From contig JAFPUC010000005.1 in the NCBI GenBank assembly GCA_017413255.1, positions 1-64,000 of the forward strand: a stretch of DNA of 64,000 nucleotides, written 5' to 3'. This document shows, one piece after another, positions 9,814 through 17,694 of the stretch. Numbering within the stretch: the first letter of the stretch is position 1; every line of letters begins with the position of its first letter. The notes below the pieces were generated by a model that saw only the letters and a program-made list of their open reading frames with translations, was not told the origin of the DNA and ran no database searches. This stretch comes from Aeriscardovia sp. Its GTDB lineage: Bacteria > Actinomycetota > Actinomycetes > Actinomycetales > Bifidobacteriaceae. Position numbers and translations under genes: made by a program.

Positions 9814-10788
9814 TCAATTTTGAATCTGGCCTGCAGACGGTAGCCACTGGGACTGGGTCTGATTTGCCCGATTTATATAGTTATTAACTGCCTGCTTTTG
9901 ACTTGCAGTTGAATAGTACTTGCTGAGCAATTCGTCAGCGTTAAAGGTCCACGTGTGACCGGTAGAAGGCTGGCACCCCTGGGAGCCGCCGCAATTTGGT
10001 TGTGCATTTTTCACAGTCACTTCATTACCGTTTAGTGTGATTGTACCTGTGGTGTCTGCAGTTCCGCCACTCACCACGTTGCCCATTATTTCCACGTTCT
10101 GCCCTGTAAAGTCCCCTTTGCCCCACACTTGCATGTAGGCAAGAAAATCTATGAGGTTATGCCGAGTCCCCTGATCTAGCAGGTTGTTTATTGTATCCTG
10201 CTGCTCTTGAGTCTGATAATACTCGCCTAGCAAGTCGCTTACGTTGTAAACCGTGGTTTTATCCGCGGTAGATGAGGGCGGTCCGAACACCTCATCTGTC
10301 ACCATCACCTGATCTCCTGAGACTGTGACAAGTTTCATGTTGCCGTCATTTCCGGAAACAGTTTCCAGGGCAAGTAGGTTGCTGTTCACAATCAAGTTTT
10401 TTGCCGGAACATTTGCAACTCCTCCCATGGCTTTTACATAGGCCATTACCCTAATAGCTTCGTTGCTTGCCTGAAGAGGTGGGACAGAAGGTTTAGTTTG
10501 GCTTGTTTGAGAAGAACTGGGAACCGAAGGAGATCCTGTCTGCGTTTGAGCATTGGGAGCTTCACTTTTTCCACCAGACATGGAGGCGCCGCCAGAGGAT
10601 GTTTCAGCTTTGTCAAAGGAAGCCTGATTTTGAGGTGTCTGACCCGTTTTCTGGGATTGATCAGAAGGGGCACTTTTTAACTGGGTGCCAGTAGAAGTTT
10701 GTCCGCAACCCGCCAGTAAAGCCAGAAGGCATATTCCCGTTGCAAGCAGGGATGCAATTCTAACAGTCCTCTTGCTCGTTTTTCTCAT
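9814..10788 (-). CDS. secreted lipoprotein, function unknown
   Basis: The N-terminus has Lys/Arg, then a hydrophobic run ending in LLAGC, a lipobox with its modifiable Cys. The mature protein is therefore likely anchored to the outer face of the membrane. Residues about 30-100 are a low-complexity Ser/Thr/Gln/Pro-rich linker. The rest contains two similar blocks that include DLLGEYY and ELLSKYY followed by a short helical segment, which suggests an internal duplication. I choose the ATG at 10788 because GGGAG sits at the right distance. A GTG at 10806 overlapping the upstream lysozyme stop is also open. The 4-base overlap or near-contact with the lysozyme-LysM gene indicates one operon, so the two proteins may act together at the cell wall. 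No domain name can be assigned. Confidence 0.8.
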   Translation of the reverse strand: MRKTSKRTVRIASLLATGICLLALLAGCGQTSTGTQLKSAPSDQSQKTGQTPQNQASFDKAETSSGGASMSGGKSEAPNAQTQTGSPSVPSSSQTSQTKPSVPPLQASNEAIRVMAYVKAMGGVANVPAKNLIVNSNLLALETVSGNDGNMKLVTVSGDQVMVTDEVFGPPSSTADKTTVYNVSDLLGEYYQTQEQQDTINNLLDQGTRHNLIDFLAYMQVWGKGDFTGQNVEIMGNVVSGGTADTTGTITLNGNEVTVKNAQPNCGGSQGCQPSTGHTWTFNADELLSKYYSTASQKQAVNNYINRANQTQSQWLPSAGQIQN

Positions 10789-10802
10789 CTGCCACTCCCT
10801 TC

Positions 10803-11996
10803 TCACACTCTCAGAACTTGCCCCGCATAAATTTGATTGGGATTAGCAATATTGTTCCACTGGCATAATTGTGAAACAGTTACGCCAAACCTAGCGGCAA
10901 TACCACTCAGCGTGTCTCCACTTTGTACCGTATAAGTAGTTGTGGAAGCATTTTCTCCACTTGAATAAATTTTTAATACTTGCCCCGCATAAATTTGATT
11001 GGGATTAGCAATATTGTTCCACTCACAGAGCTCCTGAACGCTAACTCCGAATTTTTGTGCTATTCCCGACAAAGTATCCCCATACTGAACGGTGTAATAA
11101 ATCATATGAGGGCTAAAGGAGGAAGAAGCATCGCGATAAATTGTCAACACCTGACCCACATATATAAAGTTGGGATTAGCAATATTGTTCCACTGGCATA
11201 ATTGTGAAACAGTTACGCCAAACCGCTCCGCTATGGCCCCTAAAGTATCTCCACTCTGTACTACATAGTGAATGACGGCACCATTATCGGGGATGTGATT
11301 AGCTCTTCTGCTGGTTTCACCATAAATTTTTAATACTTGCCCCGCATAAATTTGATTGGGATTAGCAATATTGTTCCACTGGCATAATTGTGAAACAGTT
11401 ACGCCAAACCTAGCGGCAATACCACTCAGCGTGTCTCCACTTTGTACCGTATAAGTTTGAACAACATTGCCATTAGATGAGACGGGATAAGGACTTCCGC
11501 CCATAGATTTAATAGGTATTACCCTGGTTCCGGAAAGGGTGTTGTACCAATTTTGTGCATAATCCCCTCTTAGCATTGCAGTTTGAGTGCTGGGATCTTC
11601 AAAATTCCAGCAGAATATTACCCCCAACTCATAGGCCGATTGAGTACTGTGGATATACTGAGCTCTGGTAACTATGCGATAAGGGTAACGTAGTTCCCAT
11701 TGATTATTGGTGGGATTTGTCATTTCGTTGTATAGGCAAGCACACTGTCCCTCCAAAGTTGACCAGTCATATCCATGTGCATCGCACCAATCAGTGAGTT
11801 TGGTAGCAGGGGTCCATTGCGCAATGCCGTACCCAGTTTCAGGTCCCCATTGAGGCATGCCATACTGCCATATGTCAGGTTGCACACTGCTTTCGGCTTG
11901 GAAATTGCCGATCATGCCACAGGTTGCCTCAGGGGTAAACCCTCTGCCGACGAAATAATCATAGATATATTGGGCGTTTTGATATTCACTACCCAT
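10803..11996 (-). CDS. phage-tail-lysozyme-like domain with four LysM repeats
   Basis: The N-terminal domain (about residues 1-150) resembles the phage tail lysozyme family. It has [19 protein letters not shown], then a Glu in [11 protein letters not shown] that fits a catalytic acid, then [13 protein letters not shown]. These enzymes cleave peptidoglycan. It is followed by four LysM modules ([18 protein letters not shown] type, ending in GQVLKIY), which bind N-acetylglucosamine glycans of the cell wall. The ATG at 11996 is preferred over the GTG at 12005 because AAAGGTG precedes it. There is no signal peptide or membrane segment, so export must be by another route or by lysis. The downstream gene is a lipoprotein in the same operon. 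A remodelling enzyme, a domesticated phage lysin or a lytic effector are all possible. Confidence 0.85.
   Translation of the reverse strand: MGSEYQNAQYIYDYFVGRGFTPEATCGMIGNFQAESSVQPDIWQYGMPQWGPETGYGIAQWTPATKLTDWCDAHGYDWSTLEGQCACLYNEMTNPTNNQWELRYPYRIVTRAQYIHSTQSAYELGVIFCWNFEDPSTQTAMLRGDYAQNWYNTLSGTRVIPIKSMGGSPYPVSSNGNVVQTYTVQSGDTLSGIAARFGVTVSQLCQWNNIANPNQIYAGQVLKIYGETSRRANHIPDNGAVIHYVVQSGDTLGAIAERFGVTVSQLCQWNNIANPNFIYVGQVLTIYRDASSSFSPHMIYYTVQYGDTLSGIAQKFGVSVQELCEWNNIANPNQIYAGQVLKIYSSGENASTTTYTVQSGDTLSGIAARFGVTVSQLCQWNNIANPNQIYAGQVLRV
10816..11456 (-). repeat. near-identical LysM-coding repeats
   Basis: The first and last LysM modules share an identical 122-bp block (10816..10937 and 11335..11456). 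The two middle modules share shorter parts of it, including the segment encoding [13 protein letters not shown]. The identity is at DNA level, which implies recent duplication or gene conversion and makes the array prone to changes in module number. Confidence 0.85.
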
Positions 11997-12669
11997 AATT
12001 AACACCTTTCATTCTTATTCGCTTATCCCCAAGTGGGTTATTAGTAGGATATAACGGGGGTATTAAAATAGCAATTAGGTCGATTGTAGGTGAAAAGAAT
12101 AGATTTAAATTCTAGTTTTTCTCTCCCAAAAACAGATGAGATTTTTATTTTTCTTTTAGGTTATGAATAGAATTTGTATTACCATTTGAATTAGATTCCC
12201 TACTAAGTGCAAAAACCATGATTAGAAAAAGATTAAAAGTTTTAGCAGGAATCTTTCGTCTTCTATACATCAATCCGCCGGAAGGACAGAAAAAGTGCAA
12301 ATGGGATAGTCTTTTTAAAGTTATCCAATCCTTGTGTGGAAGAGAGGTGGTGGAAGAAAGATTGCAATTTCATGATCCATCGCTGCGCTCCAGAAGAAGA
12401 AACTCTATCTTGTTTTTTCAATAGGGCCATACCGCCCTTTCAGCAAGAGTAAAAAAGGGGTCTCTGGATTATCTTTCCTTTTAACATCAAATTAATCGTG
12501 ATATTACACGCTTGAAATGTTCTTTCCGAGAAGAGGTAAAAGCAAAAAAACTGAAAAAGTGAAGAGGGGCACCTAAAATTCACTGTAACTTTGTTTAATT
12601 TATGAAACAAACCTACAATATTTGTAACTTTGTTTAATTTATGAAACAAACTTAACAGAAAGCTTATTT
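11997..12669. other. AT-rich intergenic region with tandem operator-like repeats
   Basis: Divergent spacer between the lysozyme gene and the DUF4143 ATPase. An open frame at 12218..12424 has no ribosome binding site and is not listed as a gene. The main content is the repeat pair at 12584..12651. Confidence 0.45.
12584..12651. repeat. two direct copies of a 29-bp palindromic element before the DUF4143 ATPase
   Basis: A 29-bp unit occurs identically at 12584..12612 and 12623..12651, a period of 39 bp. Each contains perfect TTTGTTT and AAACAAA arms separated by 8 nt (AATTTATG). The second copy ends 18 bp before the ATG of the ATPase gene. Binding by a dimeric repressor, perhaps the encoded product itself, would block transcription or translation start. 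The arrangement parallels the pair at 6987..7035. Confidence 0.6.
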
Positions 12670-13908
12670 ATGATATTGCGTCGATCTTACCTTGAACAAC
12701 TGGAGCTGTGGAAAGACAAAAAAATTATCAAGGTTGTAACAGGGGTGCGACGATGTGGAAAATCAACGCTTCTTGCAGAATTTCAGACCAAACTCTTACA
12801 AGGCGGAGTAGACATAGGGCAGATTATCAGTCTGAATTTTGAAGACCTGTATTATGAAGATCTTTTGGATTATCGAAAACTTTATAATTTTTTGCAGAAA
12901 AAAATTATTACAGGCAAGCCAACTTATATTTTTCTTGATGAAATTCAAAGGGTGCCCCAATTTGAAAAAGTCGTAGACAGTTTGTACCTCAAAGACAACG
13001 TAGACATCTACATCACGGGATCGAATGCCTTTTTGCTTTCCGGAGAGCTGGCAACTTTTTTATCAGGGCGTTACATAGAAATTAATGTGCTTCCAATGTC
13101 GTTTAAAGAGTACATGGAAGCACGATCAGAGCAAATCCCCGAGAAAGAATTCCTTAATTATTTGCAATACGGAGGGTTTCCTTATGCGGCTGTTAACCTG
13201 AAAGACGACAGAAATATGTTTGATACTTACTTTGATGGAATCTATAACACGATAGTCGTGAAAGATATTGAAGAGCGATCCATGAGGAAAAATAAGGGAT
13301 CGGATTTACATGAAGTAAGCAATATCCCCCTGTTGAAAACTATTTCTTCTTTTCTCGCAAGTTCTGTAGGAAGCCTGATTTCGCTTAGAAATATTGCAAA
13401 TTACCTTTCTTCTTCCCTCGATCGCAGCTCATCTGTCGCTACCGTGAGCAGGTATGTGAGGGCATTGGAAGAGTCATACCTTTTTTATCCTGTGCATGCG
13501 ATGAATGTCAGCGGAAAACAGCTTTTAAAAAATATAGTCAAATATTACATTGTCGATCCGGGGTTGAGAAATTACTTGGTCCCAAGGCAAAACTACGATT
13601 TGGGATTTTTACTGGAAAATATAGTTTATTTAGAGCTACGCCGTAGAGGCTATGAGGTATATATCGGCAAGATGAAAGATCTTGAAGTTGATTTCATCAC
13701 GCAAAAATCCGGAGTTTGCCAATATTTTCAAATCACGGCTAACTGCAGCGCTAAAGAAACGTTTGAAAGAGAGATAATGCCGCTGCAAAAAATCAAGGAT
13801 AACTATGAAAAGACAATACTAACTCTGGATAATTTTACTCTTGGCAATTACGGAGGAATTTCCGTACAAAATGCGATTTCCTGGCTCCTTGAAGAGGATG
13901 CAGTTTAA
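12670..13908 (+). CDS. AAA ATPase, AAA-14/DUF4143 family
   Basis: An intact member of the family that is broken at 5645..6966. The P-loop is VVTGVRRCGKST (about residues 22-33), Walker B is YIFLDEIQRV, and sensor 1 is YITGSNAFLL. A winged-helix region (about 190-270) follows, and then a C-terminal DUF4143 domain whose core (YEVYIGKMKDLEVDF) resembles the PD-(D/E)xK nuclease fold. The length, 412 residues, is normal. The start codon lies just after the second copy of the 29-bp palindromic repeat. The family is abundant in gut bacteria and its biological role is not settled. The two family members are not recent duplicates; their sequences differ strongly. Confidence 0.88.
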   Translation: MILRRSYLEQLELWKDKKIIKVVTGVRRCGKSTLLAEFQTKLLQGGVDIGQIISLNFEDLYYEDLLDYRKLYNFLQKKIITGKPTYIFLDEIQRVPQFEKVVDSLYLKDNVDIYITGSNAFLLSGELATFLSGRYIEINVLPMSFKEYMEARSEQIPEKEFLNYLQYGGFPYAAVNLKDDRNMFDTYFDGIYNTIVVKDIEERSMRKNKGSDLHEVSNIPLLKTISSFLASSVGSLISLRNIANYLSSSLDRSSSVATVSRYVRALEESYLFYPVHAMNVSGKQLLKNIVKYYIVDPGLRNYLVPRQNYDLGFLLENIVYLELRRRGYEVYIGKMKDLEVDFITQKSGVCQYFQITANCSAKETFEREIMPLQKIKDNYEKTILTLDNFTLGNYGGISVQNAISWLLEEDAV

Positions 13909-14127
13909 AATGTTGCAGTTTAGGCTTTTGATATTTTTCTGTACGAAACTGATAATCGTTGGGTTATCAGCATTTTAATTTTGGATCGTATAAGCTTTCA
14001 TAGCCGGACATATCAAATAAAGCCGCGCTGATTTGCAATTTGAAATTCTTCAGCTAATGGGAAAGATCCTCCTTTTGATGCCCGATTTACGGAGATTTGA
14101 AAATAACTAACAAAAACTAAGGTCTTG

Positions 14128-16353
14128 CTACATAAATAAGAACCACGAGGCCACCCGGAAAACATTCACATTGTTGGGGTCGTTATAAATAGAGCTGTCG
14201 TAAAGGGTGGACCCCACTCTTCCGGGCGTGAAGATGGCGAAAAATTCACACAGGAATGCCACGGTAAGGAAAAGGACCAAAAGAAGCTTGGTTAGCTTTA
14301 CCAGGTAGCTTCCCTCCCTTTCCACGCACACCCATCGGGGAAGCATGGTATAGAGGACGAAGACGGTGACGAAAGTGTAGTAGATCCCAAAATCAATCAG
14401 ATACCTGTGGGAAAACCCGCACCACTGGCAGTCTATGAAAAGAATGGCCGTTCCGAAGGCGACTGCCATGCATATTAAAGAGATAATGCTGTTTTTCACG
14501 CTCTTTTTTTCGCCGCAGAATGTGCGCTCAAGGTCCAGCGTCCTTTTTTCAGAATAAATCCATGGAGAGGCAAAAAGGATGAGGGAAAATGGCGAGACAA
14601 AAGTAAAGTACCCTCCTCCGGCTGCCACGTCTATTGGGTACCAGAGGGGAATGTGGGTTCTGACAATCTCCACGAATGGGAAGAAGGCCGTAAGGTTTAG
14701 AGGCTGGAAGAGGTAGTAGAAAACTACTATGGGCAAAAGGAATCCGAAAGACGGCCTTTTTGCGGTAGTCATGTTGAAGCAGGTCAGGTTGTAATTTTCC
14801 CCGAAGTTGAAAATGGAGCCGAACCTGTCGTAGTTGTAAAGGAAGATGAGTGCAAAAATGATGGCAACGGGCAGGACGATCAAAATGCTGGCCCAGATGC
14901 TCTTTTTGCTGAAAAGCAGCCTGTCTTTGAAAACGGAAGTCCAAAATATGGGGATTGCCAAAAGGCCGAAGAAGACAAACTGGGGCCTGCAGCCCACATT
15001 GCACGCCATAAACAGGGATCCGAAGAAAGCCCAGGCGGGAGACACGCCCCTCTCTTTACCCACCTTCTGCGTCTCTATGGATTTTAGCCAGCACCACATG
15101 CCGGCAAGGGTGAACATATAGCTGGAAGATTCCGGAACGGAATAGAAGGAGGAATAAAAGACCTGCACCAAAATTCCGCTTCCCATTCCTATTATCCAGG
15201 AGGCTAAAAGCGTGCAGCCCAAAGTGGCGTCCTCAAAGTACATATTGGCTATTCTCGATACCAATAAGGTGGCGAAGACGGCACCTATGAGAGCGGCAAG
15301 GAGGACAGCCCAAGCGGTGGGAAGCCAATGTCCGCCGCTTATAAGCTCGAAAGGCATGAAAAATATGACGGCCGGAATCACTCCGTCATAGCAGTAGTAC
15401 TTTCCGTGATAAAAAACATGATCCCAAAAGGAAAACTGGCCCGCATTTTTCAGTTGCAGCCTGCCTGTGAGGTTATAGGGATCTTTTAACGCCAAAAGCC
15501 CTTTTGATATGGGCAGGTTAAGCCAGGTGTGTCCATGAAGAAGCGAGTTGGCGAGGTTTCCGTAGAGGTTGTAAGAGGACCAAAGGCCGTCGGGATCCCT
15601 GTTCCAGCCCACATAGCCCTTCCACCCTTGAGTCATGAACCAGTTGATAAAGTAGAAGGCCATGATGGCGAGGGTGGAAAGAACAAGAAGAAAAATATGG
15701 GAACCCCGCTTGGTGTCGAGCTCCGTTTTCCAAAGGATGCTGCCGGGGCCCAGGATAATCCAGAAAGAAGCCGCTACCAGCAGCAAAAACAGCCTGAGGG
15801 AAGAGAAGCGGTAAGGGATGTGGGGATTTACCGTAAGGGCATCAAAGGGTATGAAAGTTCCCGCAGGTTCGTCAAATCTTATCACGACGTTTTTTACATA
15901 TGACCCTGCATTGATAAAGAGGCTGTTATCCACCCCAGTACACATCTGCATGGAATTTCCGAAGTGGATGTAGGCGTCTCCCGGATAGACCGCCCCAACG
16001 CTGTAGGTGATGGTTTGGGGCTTGGAAGGATTGGCCAAAGATGAATCTTGGAATTTTAAGTATTTTATTTTTGCTTCGCTTTTTATATTAATTTGAGCAT
16101 TATTTGGCGCCTGCACATAAAATCCTCCGGCCGACATCCTGAGGCCCGAAGTTCCAAAGGAAGAAACCGGCTCATGATTCGGAGAGGCCAAAAGCGTCTG
16201 CCATGTAGGAGCATTAAAGACGAATACTTCCAGCAGCACTATTCCCAAAAGGCAGAAAAAGATTACCTTCCACCTTGTTTTCAGAAATAGGCGAAAATCC
16301 GGAATGAACAGGTTTTTTGTCTTTTGAATCTTTGGCCCTCTTTCAAATTCCAC
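14128..16353 (-). CDS. polytopic membrane protein, glycosyltransferase-C-like
   Basis: This is a 741-residue integral membrane protein. A single N-terminal hydrophobic segment (about residues 31-50) is followed by an extracellular domain of about 130 residues (Ser/Asn-rich, beta-like), then about ten to eleven more membrane segments. After the second segment the extracytoplasmic loop WNRDPDGLWSSYNLYGNL contains acidic residues, as in GT-C glycosyltransferases that use lipid-linked sugars. No family motif is firm enough to name a substrate. The ATG at 16353 is open but has no clear Shine-Dalgarno. It is a single gene, convergent with the ATPase gene at 12670. A role in decorating surface polysaccharide or protein is inference only. 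Confidence 0.6.
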   Translation of the reverse strand: MEFERGPKIQKTKNLFIPDFRLFLKTRWKVIFFCLLGIVLLEVFVFNAPTWQTLLASPNHEPVSSFGTSGLRMSAGGFYVQAPNNAQINIKSEAKIKYLKFQDSSLANPSKPQTITYSVGAVYPGDAYIHFGNSMQMCTGVDNSLFINAGSYVKNVVIRFDEPAGTFIPFDALTVNPHIPYRFSSLRLFLLLVAASFWIILGPGSILWKTELDTKRGSHIFLLVLSTLAIMAFYFINWFMTQGWKGYVGWNRDPDGLWSSYNLYGNLANSLLHGHTWLNLPISKGLLALKDPYNLTGRLQLKNAGQFSFWDHVFYHGKYYCYDGVIPAVIFFMPFELISGGHWLPTAWAVLLAALIGAVFATLLVSRIANMYFEDATLGCTLLASWIIGMGSGILVQVFYSSFYSVPESSSYMFTLAGMWCWLKSIETQKVGKERGVSPAWAFFGSLFMACNVGCRPQFVFFGLLAIPIFWTSVFKDRLLFSKKSIWASILIVLPVAIIFALIFLYNYDRFGSIFNFGENYNLTCFNMTTAKRPSFGFLLPIVVFYYLFQPLNLTAFFPFVEIVRTHIPLWYPIDVAAGGGYFTFVSPFSLILFASPWIYSEKRTLDLERTFCGEKKSVKNSIISLICMAVAFGTAILFIDCQWCGFSHRYLIDFGIYYTFVTVFVLYTMLPRWVCVEREGSYLVKLTKLLLVLFLTVAFLCEFFAIFTPGRVGSTLYDSSIYNDPNNVNVFRVASWFLFM

Positions 16354-16721
16354 GTTAAAAGTCTACTCGGAAGGATGCAAGTGAGATTGATCTGCCAGGA
16401 CTCCTTTGTAGTTTTCATGCAGAAAGGGGCAAGCCCTGTTTTAGCATACCCATAATTCCACAATCTAAAGAATAAACACGACAATGATTAAAAGCTAAAA
16501 CTAAATTTGAAATCAGGTTTGCTACAAAAGTTCCCACATGCGCAAGATGCCTTAAAGAAAATTTTTATACGGGAGGAGCGTTGCAAAAACTTTTGCAAAA
16601 CCTCAAATCCTTGAATATAGAGGGAAGGCAAAGGAAAGATTGAGACTCGTTTGCCGCAGCGTTTCAGTCTTTTGAAAAGAAGATCTTTTATATCATTTGA
16701 TACGTGGTCAAAAATCTTTCG
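16354..16721. other. intergenic region between the membrane protein and dam-like genes
   Basis: Divergent promoter region. The notable content is the 18-bp palindrome at 16581..16598. No gene is supported. Confidence 0.4.
16581..16598. promoter_or_regulatory. palindromic operator candidate upstream of the dam-like gene
   Basis: TTGCAAAA and TTTTGCAA arms of 8 bp are separated by AC. The near-continuous palindrome has the size of a binding site for a helix-turn-helix dimer. It lies about 120 bp before the methyltransferase start, in a divergent promoter region. Confidence 0.4.
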
Positions 16722-17561
16722 ATGAGCGCTGGAAAAGAAAAGATAAGCCCATGTATAAAGTGGGCCGGCGGGAAAGGGCAAATTCTCGGCGAAATAGAAA
16801 AAAGGATGCCTTCAAATTTTGAAAATTATTTTGAGCCCTTTGTAGGCGCAGGCAGCGTTCTTTTCTTTTTTCAGCCCTACTCAGCTTTCATAAACGATGT
16901 AAATCCCCAGCTCATTAATTTATATAGGCAGATTCAAAGCGATCCTGAAAAGCTCATATCTGCCGTAAATGCCTTGGATGCTGAAGAATGCAATGCTGAG
17001 CTGTATCTTAAAAACCGGGAAGAATACAACCAAAGAATAAAGGAAAATATTACAGATTCCTTCACGGCTTCGCTTTTCATATGGTTAAACAAGCACTGCT
17101 TTAACGGCCTTTACAGGGTAAACAGTAAAGGCTTTTTTAATGTTCCATACAACAACAGATCAAAAGGGAGTTCCATTGACCGGGAAAATATAAGGTACAT
17201 GTCCAAGTATCTGAAAAAGGTGAAAATGAGCTGCTTGGATTTTGAAGAAGCGGTGAAAAACGCTGCTCAGGGCGACTTCGTCTATTTTGACAGCCCTTAT
17301 TTTCCTGAAAGCCCCACTGCAAACTTCACTTCTTACGCTAAAGGCGGTTTTTTGCCAGAGGATCACGAAAGGCTTGCCGGAGTTTTCAAAGAACTTGACG
17401 AAAAAGGCGTAAAGGTAATGCTTTCAAATAACGATGTGGAAGATGTCAGAGAACTTTACAGTGGGTACAGAATTGGAAGTTTTGAAGTGAAAAGGATGAT
17501 TAACAGAGACGCAAATAAAAGGAGGGGAAAGGAAGTTATTGTGACTAATTACGACTACTAG
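16722..17561 (+). CDS. orphan DNA adenine methyltransferase (Dam/D12 class)
   Basis: This enzyme methylates adenine N6 within a short target. It contains KWAGGKGQ near the N-terminus, FEPFVGAGSVLFFF (SAM-binding motif I) at about residue 35, INDVNPQLINLY, and the catalytic motif IV as FVYFDSPYFP. The usual motif is DPPY; here the first Pro is Ser, which is unusual and might lower activity. The fold otherwise looks complete at about 279 residues, and the downstream NFTSYAKGGF and HERL segments match the family. A GTG at 16704 is open six codons upstream of the ATG at 16722, and neither has a strong ribosome binding site. No restriction enzyme gene is adjacent, so this is an orphan that may act in regulation, mismatch marking or protection. 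Confidence 0.85.
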   Translation: MSAGKEKISPCIKWAGGKGQILGEIEKRMPSNFENYFEPFVGAGSVLFFFQPYSAFINDVNPQLINLYRQIQSDPEKLISAVNALDAEECNAELYLKNREEYNQRIKENITDSFTASLFIWLNKHCFNGLYRVNSKGFFNVPYNNRSKGSSIDRENIRYMSKYLKKVKMSCLDFEEAVKNAAQGDFVYFDSPYFPESPTANFTSYAKGGFLPEDHERLAGVFKELDEKGVKVMLSNNDVEDVRELYSGYRIGSFEVKRMINRDANKRRGKEVIVTNYDY

Positions 17562-17694
17562 AAAAGGAAGTGAAATTTACACGAAGCCTACGTTCAAATC
17601 CCTTATCTTTGCGATATCGCGCATATGGAGGCCAGGTTATTCAGTTCTTTAGATTGAAAGCTTTTTTACAATTTTAGCCAGAAATCATCCGGCT

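Noticed and set aside
10816-11456. Regularly repeated DNA that could suggest a CRISPR array
   Set aside because: The repeats are long, unevenly spaced and in frame, and encode LysM modules.
12218-12424. 68-codon open frame with ATG start
   Set aside because: No ribosome binding site, atypical composition and no family; it lies in AT-rich spacer.
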